Source: Planctomycetota bacterium
GTDB lineage: Bacteria > Planctomycetota > Planctomycetia > Gemmatales > Gemmataceae
Reading direction: 5' to 3'
DNA length: 64,000 nt
Assembly (NCBI GenBank): GCA_016873095.1
Contig: VGYC01000009.1
Coordinates: 1-64,000 of the forward strand
A program made the translations under genes and the position numbers. Positions 18,584 through 26,802 of the stretch are shown piece by piece; within the stretch, counting starts at the first letter, position 1; every line of letters begins with the position of its first letter. The notes under the pieces are model-generated. The model worked only from the letters and a program-made list of their open reading frames with translations, searched no databases and was not told the origin of the DNA.

Positions 18584-20695
18584 ATGATGGCTCGTTCGTT
18601 ATTCACGGCTGTCTGTTTGTCTTGGACGACGGCAAGAGTCTGCGGCGATGAGCCGATAGACTTCGGCCGGCACATTCAGCCGCTGCTGGCGAAAAACTGC
18701 ATCCGCTGCCACGGCCCCCGAAAGCAAGAGGGCGGCTTGCGGCTGGATGTGCGGCAGCGTGCCATGCGCGGCGGCGATTCGGGACCGGCAATCGTCAAGG
18801 GTAATGCAGGCGCCAGCCAGTTATTGCGCCGCATCGCTGCGGACGGTGACCAGCGCATGCCGCCTTCCGGACCGCCCCTCACCCAGGCGCAAAAGACACT
18901 GTTGCGACACTGGATCGAACAGCAGGCGCCCTGGCCCGATGAACTGGCTGGCAATGAAGAGCTGGACCGGCACTGGGCTTTTCGACCGGTGCGCGTGCCG
19001 CCGTTGCCACGATTTCCAGACCAATCCCGAGTCAGAAATGTCATTGACGTTTTCGTGCTTGCGCGGCTGCAGGCCAAAGGGCTGACATACTCCCCGGAGG
19101 CCGGCAGGACGACTCTGGTGCGGCGACTGCATCTCGACCTGATCGGCCTGTCGCCGGCGCCCGAGGAGGTCCAGGCATTTCTCGACGACCCTCGGCCGGA
19201 TGCCTACGAGCGTCAGGTCGAGCGACTGCTGGCCTCTCCCCACTTCGGTGAGCGCTGGGGACGCCACTGGCTCGACCTGGCTCGCTTCGCCGAGAGCGAC
19301 GGCTACGAGAACGACAATCTTCGTCCAGATGCCTGGCGCTTCCGTGACTGGGTCGTGCAGTCGATCAATCGCGATCAGCCCTTCGATCAGTTCACGGTCG
19401 AACAGCTTGCGGGCGATCTGTTGCCTGAGGCAACCGTGGACCAGAAGGTCGCGGCTGGCTTTCATCGGCACACCTTGTGGAACTCGGCCGCCTCGGCCGA
19501 CAAGGAAGAGTTTCGCACGCTGGCAATCAAGGATCGGGCCGACACGACGGCTGCCGCCTGGATGGGCCTCACGCTCGGCTGCGCCAAGTGCCATTCGCAC
19601 AAGTACGACCCGATCTCCCAGCGCGAGTATTACCAGCTCTATGCGTTCTTCAACAATACCGACAATCGCGATGTGGCCATTCCAGGCGGCCGGCTGATGA
19701 CATTGGCCGCTGTGCAACGAGCGACGCACGTGCACAAGCGTGGCAACTTTCTCAGCAAGGGTGACGAAGTCAAGCCGGGCGTGCCGGCGTTCCTGCCAGC
19801 ACTGCCGGCGCCGACAGGGCAGAAGAAATCTGCTGATCGTCTGGACCTGGCGCGATGGCTGACCGATCCTCGTCATCCGCTCACGGCACGTGTGGCCGTC
19901 AATCGATTCTGGCAGCATCTGTTCGGGCAAGGATTGGTGACGACGCCCGACAACTTCGGCGTGAACGGCCTTCCACCCAGCCATCCCGAATTGCTCGACT
20001 GGTTAGCTGCTGAGTTTGTGCGGCTGAACTGGAGTCGCAAGGCCTTGATCCGCACCATAGTCACTTCGTCCGCGTACCGGCAGTCGTCGGCGCTGCGCGA
20101 CGACCTGACCAAGGCCGATCCTGGCAACGCACTCTTGGGCCGGCAGAATCGCTTCCGGCTCGAGGCGGAGATCATTCGCGATCTGGCCCTGGCTGCCGGC
20201 GGCCTGCTCGACCGACGGCTCGGCGGTGTCTCGATCGTGCCTCCCTATCCCGAAGGTTTCCTGGCCCAGCGCTTCACGAACGAAGCTCTCAAGATGCCGA
20301 CCAGGCAGCACCATCGCCGCAGCATCTACATTCACGTGCAACGAACCCTGACACACCCGCTGCTTGCCGTCTTTGATGCCGCTGACGGCAACCAGCCCTG
20401 CCTGCGCCGCGACCGCAGTACCACGCCCATGCAGGCGCTGACGCTGCTCAACGATCCGGTGTTCGTGGAGTGCGCACAGGCTCTCGGCGGCAGGCTGCGT
20501 GTTGCGGCCGGGAATCGTGATAAACGACTGCGCTGGGCGTTTCAGCTGTGCACTGGACGGCCGGCCAATGATCGCGAAATGCTCATCTTGCGCGAGCTTG
20601 TAGACGTGCTGCGGGACAGTGGTGGCGAGGAGATGATCTGGTCAGGCGTTGCTCGCGTCCTGCTGAACCTGGAACACGGCATCATGCGCGAGTAG
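18584..20695 (+). CDS. PSCyt1/DUF1549/DUF1553 cytochrome-like protein
   Basis: A 703-residue protein with a signal-like N-terminus ending near ARVCG. A planctomycete cytochrome c-like domain (PSCyt1) follows, with heme motif C39-IR-C42-H43. DUF1549 covers about residues 145-350 (LDLIGLSPAPEEVQAFLDDP; FGERWGRHWLDLARFAESDG) and contains a second CxxCH (CAKCHSH, about residue 332). DUF1553 makes up the C-terminal third (LTARVAVNRFWQHLFGQGLV; HPELLDWLAAEFV). These exported proteins are almost always encoded next to a DUF1501 protein, as here, with 1 bp between stop and next start. The heme motif suggests electron transfer at the cell surface; the reaction is unknown. Confidence 0.93.
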   Translation: MMARSLFTAVCLSWTTARVCGDEPIDFGRHIQPLLAKNCIRCHGPRKQEGGLRLDVRQRAMRGGDSGPAIVKGNAGASQLLRRIAADGDQRMPPSGPPLTQAQKTLLRHWIEQQAPWPDELAGNEELDRHWAFRPVRVPPLPRFPDQSRVRNVIDVFVLARLQAKGLTYSPEAGRTTLVRRLHLDLIGLSPAPEEVQAFLDDPRPDAYERQVERLLASPHFGERWGRHWLDLARFAESDGYENDNLRPDAWRFRDWVVQSINRDQPFDQFTVEQLAGDLLPEATVDQKVAAGFHRHTLWNSAASADKEEFRTLAIKDRADTTAAAWMGLTLGCAKCHSHKYDPISQREYYQLYAFFNNTDNRDVAIPGGRLMTLAAVQRATHVHKRGNFLSKGDEVKPGVPAFLPALPAPTGQKKSADRLDLARWLTDPRHPLTARVAVNRFWQHLFGQGLVTTPDNFGVNGLPPSHPELLDWLAAEFVRLNWSRKALIRTIVTSSAYRQSSALRDDLTKADPGNALLGRQNRFRLEAEIIRDLALAAGGLLDRRLGGVSIVPPYPEGFLAQRFTNEALKMPTRQHHRRSIYIHVQRTLTHPLLAVFDAADGNQPCLRRDRSTTPMQALTLLNDPVFVECAQALGGRLRVAAGNRDKRLRWAFQLCTGRPANDREMLILRELVDVLRDSGGEEMIWSGVARVLLNLEHGIMRE

Positions 20696-20696
20696 G

Positions 20697-22118
20697 GTGA
20701 AGCTCATGAATTTCGATCCTCACTTTCTGAGCGCGCGCCGGCAGTTTCTGACGCATGCTTGCGGCGGTCTGGGTGTGGCTGCTCTGGCCTCGTTGTTGCT
20801 TGACGACGGCCTGCGCGCCGCTCCGGAAGACGGCGCGGAACCATTGCGGCCGCGAGCGCCGCACTTCGAGCCGAAGGCGCGCAGCTGCATCTTCATCTTC
20901 CTGATCGGCGGCGTCAGCCAGGTCGATCTGTTTGATCGCAAGCCCGTGTTGCAGCGGCTGCACGGGCAGCGGATTCCCGAGTCGTTCCGCCAGGGCATTC
21001 GCCTCGGTCAGACGAATTTTCAGGCCCCATTGATGGGATCGCGCTACGGTTTTCGCCGTTACGGTCGCTGCGGCATGGAGATGTCCGAGCTGTTGCCGCA
21101 TCTCGGCTCGTGCGCCGATGACATCACGCTCATTCGCTCGATGCATCATGAGGCCTTCGATCATGCCCCGGGCGAACTGGAACTGTGCACGGGCAAGGAC
21201 ATTCCCGGCCGGCCGACCATGGGTTCCTGGCTGATCTACGGGCTCGGCAGCGAATCCCGCAACCTGCCCGGCTACGTCGTGCTTCTGAACGGCCGTTCGC
21301 CCAAGGCCCGTAGCCTGGTCTGGGGCAACGGCTACTTGCCGGCGACCTACCAAGGCGTCTTGTTCCGCAACCAGGGCTCGCCGATCTTGAACTTGCAGAC
21401 ACCGCGGGGCACGACAGCGGCCATGCACCGCGCCCAGCTCGACGCGCTTCGCCGGCTCAATCAGCTGCATCAGCAGGAGACGCGTGATCCGCGTACTTCG
21501 GCCCAGATCGCCGCCTACGAGCTGGCCTTTCGCATGCAGTCGGCTGCCCCGGAGTTGATGGACCTGAACGGCGAGACGCGCGCGACGGTCGCATCGTACG
21601 GTGATGGCGACTTCGCCCGCAGCCTGTTGCTGGCGCGCCGGCTGGTGGAACGCGGCGTTCGCTTCGTCACCGTGACGCACCATGAGTGGGACCATCACGA
21701 CAGGATCGCCGCCGATTTGCCCAGGGCTTGCCGGGAGATCGATCAACCCATCGCCGCGCTGCTGCACGACCTGAAGCGGCGCGGCCTGCTGACATCGACG
21801 CTGGTGGCTTGCGGTACGGAATTCGGCCGCACTGCCATCACCCAGGGCAACAACCTGGACAGTGCCGGCCGCGACCATCATCCACATGCCTTCTCCGTCT
21901 GGCTTGCCGGCGCCGGTGTCAAGGCTGGACAGGTGATCGGCGCCACCGACGAACTCAGCTGGCGCGTCACCGAGGACCCGGTCCACACCCACGATTTCCA
22001 CGCCACTCTGCTGCACCTCTTCGGCCTGGACCACCGCCGCCTCACCTTTCGCCACCAAGGCCTCGACATGCGCCTCACCGATGTCGCCGGCCGCGTGGTG
22101 GACAAGGTCCTCGCGTGA
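20697..22118 (+). CDS. DUF1501 family exported protein
   Basis: A 473-residue DUF1501 protein directly after the DUF1549/DUF1553 gene. The start may be GTG 20697 or ATG 20706 (MNFDPHFLSARRQFLTHACG); the Tat-like SARRQFL plus hydrophobic run GGLGVAALASLLL lies just after. Landmarks: SCIFIFLIGGVSQVDLFD, HHEWDHHDR, LVACGTEFGRTA, GRDHHPHAFSVWLAGAG and FHATLLHLFGLDHRRL. It is intact. Together with the preceding gene it forms the standard planctomycete two-gene unit; the LamG protein upstream may belong to the same functional group. Confidence 0.93.
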   Translation: MKLMNFDPHFLSARRQFLTHACGGLGVAALASLLLDDGLRAAPEDGAEPLRPRAPHFEPKARSCIFIFLIGGVSQVDLFDRKPVLQRLHGQRIPESFRQGIRLGQTNFQAPLMGSRYGFRRYGRCGMEMSELLPHLGSCADDITLIRSMHHEAFDHAPGELELCTGKDIPGRPTMGSWLIYGLGSESRNLPGYVVLLNGRSPKARSLVWGNGYLPATYQGVLFRNQGSPILNLQTPRGTTAAMHRAQLDALRRLNQLHQQETRDPRTSAQIAAYELAFRMQSAAPELMDLNGETRATVASYGDGDFARSLLLARRLVERGVRFVTVTHHEWDHHDRIAADLPRACREIDQPIAALLHDLKRRGLLTSTLVACGTEFGRTAITQGNNLDSAGRDHHPHAFSVWLAGAGVKAGQVIGATDELSWRVTEDPVHTHDFHATLLHLFGLDHRRLTFRHQGLDMRLTDVAGRVVDKVLA

Positions 22119-22221
22119 TCGGCGGCCCACCATTGGAGCAAGTCGACTTTCCCCGTAAGATCACGAGCGGGACGGCAGCGTTCGGCCCCACCACAAGGAA
22201 TCTGTTTTCAGGACGAATCTC

Positions 22222-23841
22222 ATGCCGCGCGTCTTCATCAGCGACAAGCTCGAAGCAACCGGGCTCGAACTGCTCCAGCAATCCGGCTTCGAAATCGATA
22301 ACCGCCCGGGCCTGACCGGCTCGTCATTGCTGGAAGCGATGCGTGTCGCCGAGGGCATGGTGGTTCGCAGCGGCACGCAGGTTACTGCTGACTTGCTGCA
22401 AGATCCGGGCAAGCTGAAGGCCATCGTGCGCGCCGGCGTGGGGGTGGACAACATCGATGTTGCCGCCGCCACGCGCAAGGGCATCATCGTCATGAACACG
22501 CCGGGGGGCAACACCGTCAGCACGGCGGAGCACACCGTCACGCTGCTCATGTCGCTGGCGCGGCACATTCCGTTCGCCGATGCCAGCACCCGGCAAGGCA
22601 AGTGGGAACGCGGCAAGTTTGTGGGCACGCAGCTGGCGGGCAAGACGCTTGGCATCATCGGCCTTGGGCGCGTCGGCCGCGAGGTGGCTCGCCGGGCTTC
22701 GGGGCTCGACATGAAGGTCGTCGGCTTCGATCCGTTCCTGGCGCCGGAGCGGGCATCGCAACTCGGCATCGAGGCCATGGCGGACCTGGTTAGCTTGCTG
22801 CCGCGCTGCGATTTCCTCAGCGTGCACACACCGATGACCGCCGAGACGCGCGATCTGGTCAACGCACGCGAGCTGGCCATGATGCCGAAAGGGGCGCGGA
22901 TCATCAACTGCGCTCGCGGCGGCATCATCAACGAGATCGCGCTGGCCGATGCGTTGCGCTCGGGCCACATCGCCGGCGCCGCCGTGGATGTGTTCGTCGA
23001 GGAGCCGCCGGCCGCCGATCATCCGCTCCTGAAGGCGCCCAACGTCGTCGTCACGCCGCACCTGGGGGCATCCACCGTGGAGGCCCAGGAATCGGTGGCC
23101 CGCGAGGCCGCCCAGCTGCTGATCGATTTCCTCGGCAAGGGCATCATCCAGTTTGCCGTCAACATGGCCGCCGTCGATCGCACCGAACTCGAAGAGCTGC
23201 GGCTGTACGTGGACATGGCCCGCCGGCTGGGACTCTTGCACGCCCAGATGTCGCAAGGCGCGATCCAGAAGGCCGTCCTCGGATATCGCGGTGAAATTGC
23301 CCGCCGCAGCACCAAGCTGGTGACGGCTGCGTTCACCGCCGGGTTGCTGGAGTATCGGCTCGCCCAGCATGTCAACATTGTCAACGCCGAACTGCTGGCC
23401 CGCGAGCGCGGCATCGAAATCGTCGAGCAATCGAGCGGCAAGAAAGGCGACTTCGGCACGCTGCTTCGCGCCGAGGTCTTCACCGAGAAGAAGAGCTACG
23501 TCGCAGCCGGCACGCTCTTCGGCAACCAGTATCTCCGTCTCGTCCAGCTTGGGCCGTACCACCTCGACACGTTCATGGACGGCATCCTGCTGCTGTTCAC
23601 TCATCACGACGTGCCGGGGCTGATCGGCTTCATCGGCACCATTTTCGGCAAGCACCAGGTCAACATCGCCCAGATGACTGTCGGCCGGCAAGTGCCCGGC
23701 GGCGAAGCCATCGCCGTCTTGAACCTCGACAGCATGCCGCCCGAGGACGCCCTGCGCGAGGTGCGCGCGCATCCCAAGATCAGCAGCCTCAGCGTCGTGC
23801 AACTACCCAGGGCCGGGGAAATGCCGGCGTGGTTTGGATGA
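22222..23841 (+). CDS. serA: D-3-phosphoglycerate dehydrogenase (long form with ACT domain)
   Basis: A 539-residue enzyme for the first step of serine synthesis, oxidising 3-phosphoglycerate with NAD+. The nucleotide-binding loop is LGIIGLGRVGREVARRA (about residues 148-164). Catalytic residues lie in INCARGGIINE (Arg), DVFVEEPP (Glu) and VVTPHLGAST (His). An intervening domain (about 320-450) and a C-terminal ACT domain (HHDVPGLIGFIGTIFGKHQV) identify the long, serine-responsive type. It is cytoplasmic and full length. It stands alone, with no other serine genes in the window. Confidence 0.96.
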   Translation: MPRVFISDKLEATGLELLQQSGFEIDNRPGLTGSSLLEAMRVAEGMVVRSGTQVTADLLQDPGKLKAIVRAGVGVDNIDVAAATRKGIIVMNTPGGNTVSTAEHTVTLLMSLARHIPFADASTRQGKWERGKFVGTQLAGKTLGIIGLGRVGREVARRASGLDMKVVGFDPFLAPERASQLGIEAMADLVSLLPRCDFLSVHTPMTAETRDLVNARELAMMPKGARIINCARGGIINEIALADALRSGHIAGAAVDVFVEEPPAADHPLLKAPNVVVTPHLGASTVEAQESVAREAAQLLIDFLGKGIIQFAVNMAAVDRTELEELRLYVDMARRLGLLHAQMSQGAIQKAVLGYRGEIARRSTKLVTAAFTAGLLEYRLAQHVNIVNAELLARERGIEIVEQSSGKKGDFGTLLRAEVFTEKKSYVAAGTLFGNQYLRLVQLGPYHLDTFMDGILLLFTHHDVPGLIGFIGTIFGKHQVNIAQMTVGRQVPGGEAIAVLNLDSMPPEDALREVRAHPKISSLSVVQLPRAGEMPAWFG

Positions 23842-24250
23842 ACCGACAAGTCTCCAACAGTTCCGCCACGCCGACAGCCGCCGCCGTGGGTTCTCCATTT
23901 ACCTGGGTGCGGCATTTTGCGGTGCGCGTACACACCCACGCTCGTCCCTTGGCGGCTTCAACCCAGACCTACTGAGAGGCTGTCCGCCGCCGTTGTAACA
24001 CCAAACGGAGTGGTCCACTCGGAACGAGACCGCGTCCGTTTTCCGGACAGCCACTCGGTAGCTTCACGCGGCCTGCCAAAATGGCAGGCGGGCACCTCGG
24101 CATTTGTAAAGGGACAAACGTAAGTCCTACCTCAAATCCACGCAGCATTTGAGCACACTGGCGGTTCGTGACATACATTTGCATGGGCCATTGCGCGGCC
24201 CCACGACCAGGGACGACCAGGGACGACCAGGGACGACCAGGGTGGCAAGT
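23842..24250 (+). other. 409-bp intergenic region with nested inverted repeats, upstream of the Ser/Thr kinase
   Basis: No gene is supported here. It holds a nested stem-loop: outer arms GGCTGTCCG at 23978-23986 and CGGACAGCC at 24044-24052, and inner arms AAACGGAGTGGTC at 24003-24015 pairing with 24028-24041 (one bulged G) around a GAA-type loop. A second perfect hairpin, GCCTGCCA-AAA-TGGCAGGC, is at 24071-24089, without a T-run. The direct repeats at 24203-24242 follow. The layout suggests a structured leader or a small palindromic element, but no known riboswitch class is recognised. Confidence 0.5.
24203..24242 (+). repeat. Four perfect 10-bp direct repeats (ACGACCAGGG)
   Basis: Units at 24203-24212, 24213-24222, 24223-24232 and 24233-24242, ending 8 bp before the kinase start codon. 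Each unit supplies an AGGG, the last of which sits at Shine-Dalgarno distance. Copy-number change could alter expression. Confidence 0.9.
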
Positions 24251-25606
24251 ATGTTGGGGCGAATTTTTCTGGGGCGGTATGAAGCCGTGCGCCTGCTGGG
24301 CGAGGGGGGCATGGGGCGCGTCTATCTTGCCAAGCAGCTCGCCCTTGGCCGGCAGGTCGCCGTCAAGGTCATGCACGATCACATCGCGGCGGATCCAAAG
24401 TTTCGCGAACGCTTTCAACGCGAGACATTGCTGATGGCCCGGTTCCAGCATCCCTATGTGGTTGCGCTGTATGATGCGTCGGTCAACGACCCGCAGGGGC
24501 CGTGCATCGTGATGGAGTACATTCGCGGCATCACGCTGGACACCCTCTTGAAACGCAATGGGCGCCTCAGTCCCGCTCGCGCAGGCCGATTGCTCGGTCA
24601 ACTCTGCGAGGCGCTGCAAGCTGCTCATGGTCAGAACATCGTGCATCGCGACTTGAAGCCGGCCAATCTCATGGTCGTCGATGGCGACACGCCTTACGAG
24701 AAGCTGAAGGTGATGGATTTCGGCCTCGCCAAGCTGCTCGTACAGAACCCATTCAAGTTGAAGAAGGCCAGCGACACCGGGGCGGACTTCGCGGTCGGCA
24801 CGCCCGGCTACATCTCCCCCGAACAGGTACGCGGCGACGAGCAGGATCACCGCAGTGATCTCTACAGCGTCGGCGTCATTCTCTTTGAACTCCTGTGCGG
24901 CCGGCTGCCGTTCACCGGCGACCAGACGATGGACGTGATGCTGGCGCATGCGACCGAGTCGCCGCCGAGTTTCGAGTCCATCGGCGCTTCGGCGTGGGTG
25001 GCGCCGCCCATCGAACGCGTTGTGCAACGCTGTCTTGCCAAGAATCCGACCGAGCGACCGGCCAGCGCCCGCGACCTCGCCGAGCAATACAATGCTGCCC
25101 TGCTGATGGAACTGGAGCAAGCCGACGGTCAGCCGGCACACGTCGTCGTCAATGAACCGCCCGCGTCAGCGCCGTCAGCGCCGAAACCGGCCAGCGCCCC
25201 CGTCAGGCAAGTCGATCCATATGAAGTCGTGCACGAGATGGAGGCCTGGATGCCGGAGGCCATCGCATCATACAAGTTGCGCGGCTTCGTGCAAGATGTC
25301 GGTGGCGAGGTCGTGGAAAGCCTGCCGGGACTCATCCGTGTGCGCCTGGGCGGCAAGGGAAGTGTCTATCACCTGTCGCCCGGCCCGTTTTCCTGGCTGG
25401 GGCTGGGCAAGCAAGTCGGGCTTGTGAACATGGACCTGCACCTGGAGCGCAGCACCGCGCAATTGCAAAACCGCCTGCGCATCACCGTCAAGATGCGGCC
25501 GCCGGACAAGAGCCTGGCCACCAACCCCACCTGGCGGGCCCGCGCCAGCCGCATCTTCTGTGACCTCCGTGCCTATCTCGTCGGCGATTCGGTGGAATCG
25601 ACGTGA
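24251..25606 (+). CDS. Serine/threonine protein kinase (Hanks type)
   Basis: A 451-residue kinase. The frame is open upstream through the direct repeats, but ATG 24251 (MLGRIFLGRYEAVRLLGEGG) starts right at the kinase domain. Motifs: glycine loop LGEGGMGRVYLA (residues 15-26), invariant Lys in VAVKVM, HRDLKPANLM (about 131-140), DFG in KVMDFGLAK (about 155), and GTPGYISPEQVRGDEQDHRS. A Pro/Ala-rich linker (about 300-320) leads to a C-terminal domain of about 130 residues (YKLRGFVQDVGGEVVESLPG onwards) not seen in standard kinases. No membrane segment is present, so it should be cytoplasmic. The C-terminal domain may sense or bind a ligand; this is inference. Confidence 0.92.
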   Translation: MLGRIFLGRYEAVRLLGEGGMGRVYLAKQLALGRQVAVKVMHDHIAADPKFRERFQRETLLMARFQHPYVVALYDASVNDPQGPCIVMEYIRGITLDTLLKRNGRLSPARAGRLLGQLCEALQAAHGQNIVHRDLKPANLMVVDGDTPYEKLKVMDFGLAKLLVQNPFKLKKASDTGADFAVGTPGYISPEQVRGDEQDHRSDLYSVGVILFELLCGRLPFTGDQTMDVMLAHATESPPSFESIGASAWVAPPIERVVQRCLAKNPTERPASARDLAEQYNAALLMELEQADGQPAHVVVNEPPASAPSAPKPASAPVRQVDPYEVVHEMEAWMPEAIASYKLRGFVQDVGGEVVESLPGLIRVRLGGKGSVYHLSPGPFSWLGLGKQVGLVNMDLHLERSTAQLQNRLRITVKMRPPDKSLATNPTWRARASRIFCDLRAYLVGDSVEST

Positions 25607-25641
25607 CTTGTTGCGTTTCAGCGTCGGCACGGCGCCCGGCC

Positions 25642-26793
25642 TCAGAACAGATCTGCCGGATCGGCGGTTTGCACCTTGCGCATCGCCAGCAACCCGGACG
25701 CGACGCACATGCCGAGGGCCAGCAGGAACACGGCGAGCGCACGTCCGGCGGTCATCCAGATCGGCAAGCCGATGGACGTGGCCGCCAGACCGTAAAGCGT
25801 GTAGGCCAGCAGCAGTCCCGGCACGTAGCCGATGACGGCGTACAGCAACGCTTGCTGTACCACCAGCCAGGACAGGTAGGCAGGTGAGTAGCCCATGGCC
25901 TTGAGCGTCGCATACTCCGGATAGCGATTGGTGATGTCGCTCGACAGGACCTGGTAGACGAACACCATACCGACGACCAGAGCGACGACGACGCCGAAGG
26001 TGAAGATCTTGCCGACGGCGGTTTTTTCCACCCAGAAGCGCGTCTCCTTGTCGAGTAGCTGCCGGCGCGTGAGCACGCGAATCTCGTCATTGGGCATTTG
26101 CAAGCGCCCCAGCGCCGCCGCGACATCCTCCGCGCAGGCGCCGGGAGCGAACTTGATGAGCCCCACGCTGACGCGGTCGAGCGGGTAGCCGCCGAACACG
26201 TCCGAAAAGGTGCGGTCGCTCATGACCACGAGGCCATCGGCGCCGTAGCCCGTGCCGATGGTGAACTTGCCGGCGACGCGAATGCGGCCCGCGCCCAGGT
26301 CCGTCTCAACCTGGATGTCCCGTTCGCCGAAGTACTTTCGGGTCTGCGTGTCGATGAGCAGGCTGCCCTGCACTTTCAGGAGATCGAGTTGCCGATTGAT
26401 GGCGGGATCGCACAGCACATGGTTGTTGAGATCGAAGCCGACGACCATGATGCTGCGGCGCCGCCCGTGGCGCGTGGCGTCGTCATCGACGATTCGCCAC
26501 AGATTGCCGCTCACATAGACCGGCGCGACGCGCTCGACTCCTGGAACGGACAAAAACTGATCCAGCCTGGGCCGCGGAAAGCTCGAGGCGCGACTCACTT
26601 CCATGTAGTCGGCCGACACGATCGCCGCATCGAAATCAAACTTGTCGAGAAGGATGACGGCCGCCGTCTGTGCCGAGGCCAGGAAGCCGAGCTGCATGAA
26701 GACCAGCAGCACGGCAAAGGCCACTCCGGCCAGCGCCACCGCGGTCCGCAAGCGCTGGTGCAGGAGGTTCAGAACGGTCAGTGGGATATTCAT
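25642..26793 (-). CDS. DevC-like ABC transporter permease
   Basis: A 383-residue FtsX/MacB-type permease. An N-terminal helix (RTAVALAGVAFAVLLVFMQLGF) is followed by a large extracytoplasmic domain (about residues 45-260) and three C-terminal helices (TFGVVVALVVGMVFVYQVL; LLYAVIGYVPGLLLAYTL; ALAVFLLALGMCVASGLL). The order and the segment ITNRYPEYATLKAMGYSPAYL match DevC permeases that export with DevB through an outer-membrane channel. Its start is 9 bp after the DevB-like gene's stop. The ATPase DevA is not in the window, so it must be encoded elsewhere or be shared. Confidence 0.9.
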   Translation of the reverse strand: MNIPLTVLNLLHQRLRTAVALAGVAFAVLLVFMQLGFLASAQTAAVILLDKFDFDAAIVSADYMEVSRASSFPRPRLDQFLSVPGVERVAPVYVSGNLWRIVDDDATRHGRRRSIMVVGFDLNNHVLCDPAINRQLDLLKVQGSLLIDTQTRKYFGERDIQVETDLGAGRIRVAGKFTIGTGYGADGLVVMSDRTFSDVFGGYPLDRVSVGLIKFAPGACAEDVAAALGRLQMPNDEIRVLTRRQLLDKETRFWVEKTAVGKIFTFGVVVALVVGMVFVYQVLSSDITNRYPEYATLKAMGYSPAYLSWLVVQQALLYAVIGYVPGLLLAYTLYGLAATSIGLPIWMTAGRALAVFLLALGMCVASGLLAMRKVQTADPADLF

Positions 26794-26802
26794 GCTGTCT
26801 GG

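Noticed and set aside
23978-24052. Integron attC site
   Set aside because: Palindromic, but lacks the RYYYAAC/GTTRRRY core sites and no integrase or cassette array is present.
24071-24089. Perfect 8-bp hairpin as an intrinsic terminator for serA
   Set aside because: No T-run follows and it is about 230 bp from the serA stop; treated as a structural element instead.
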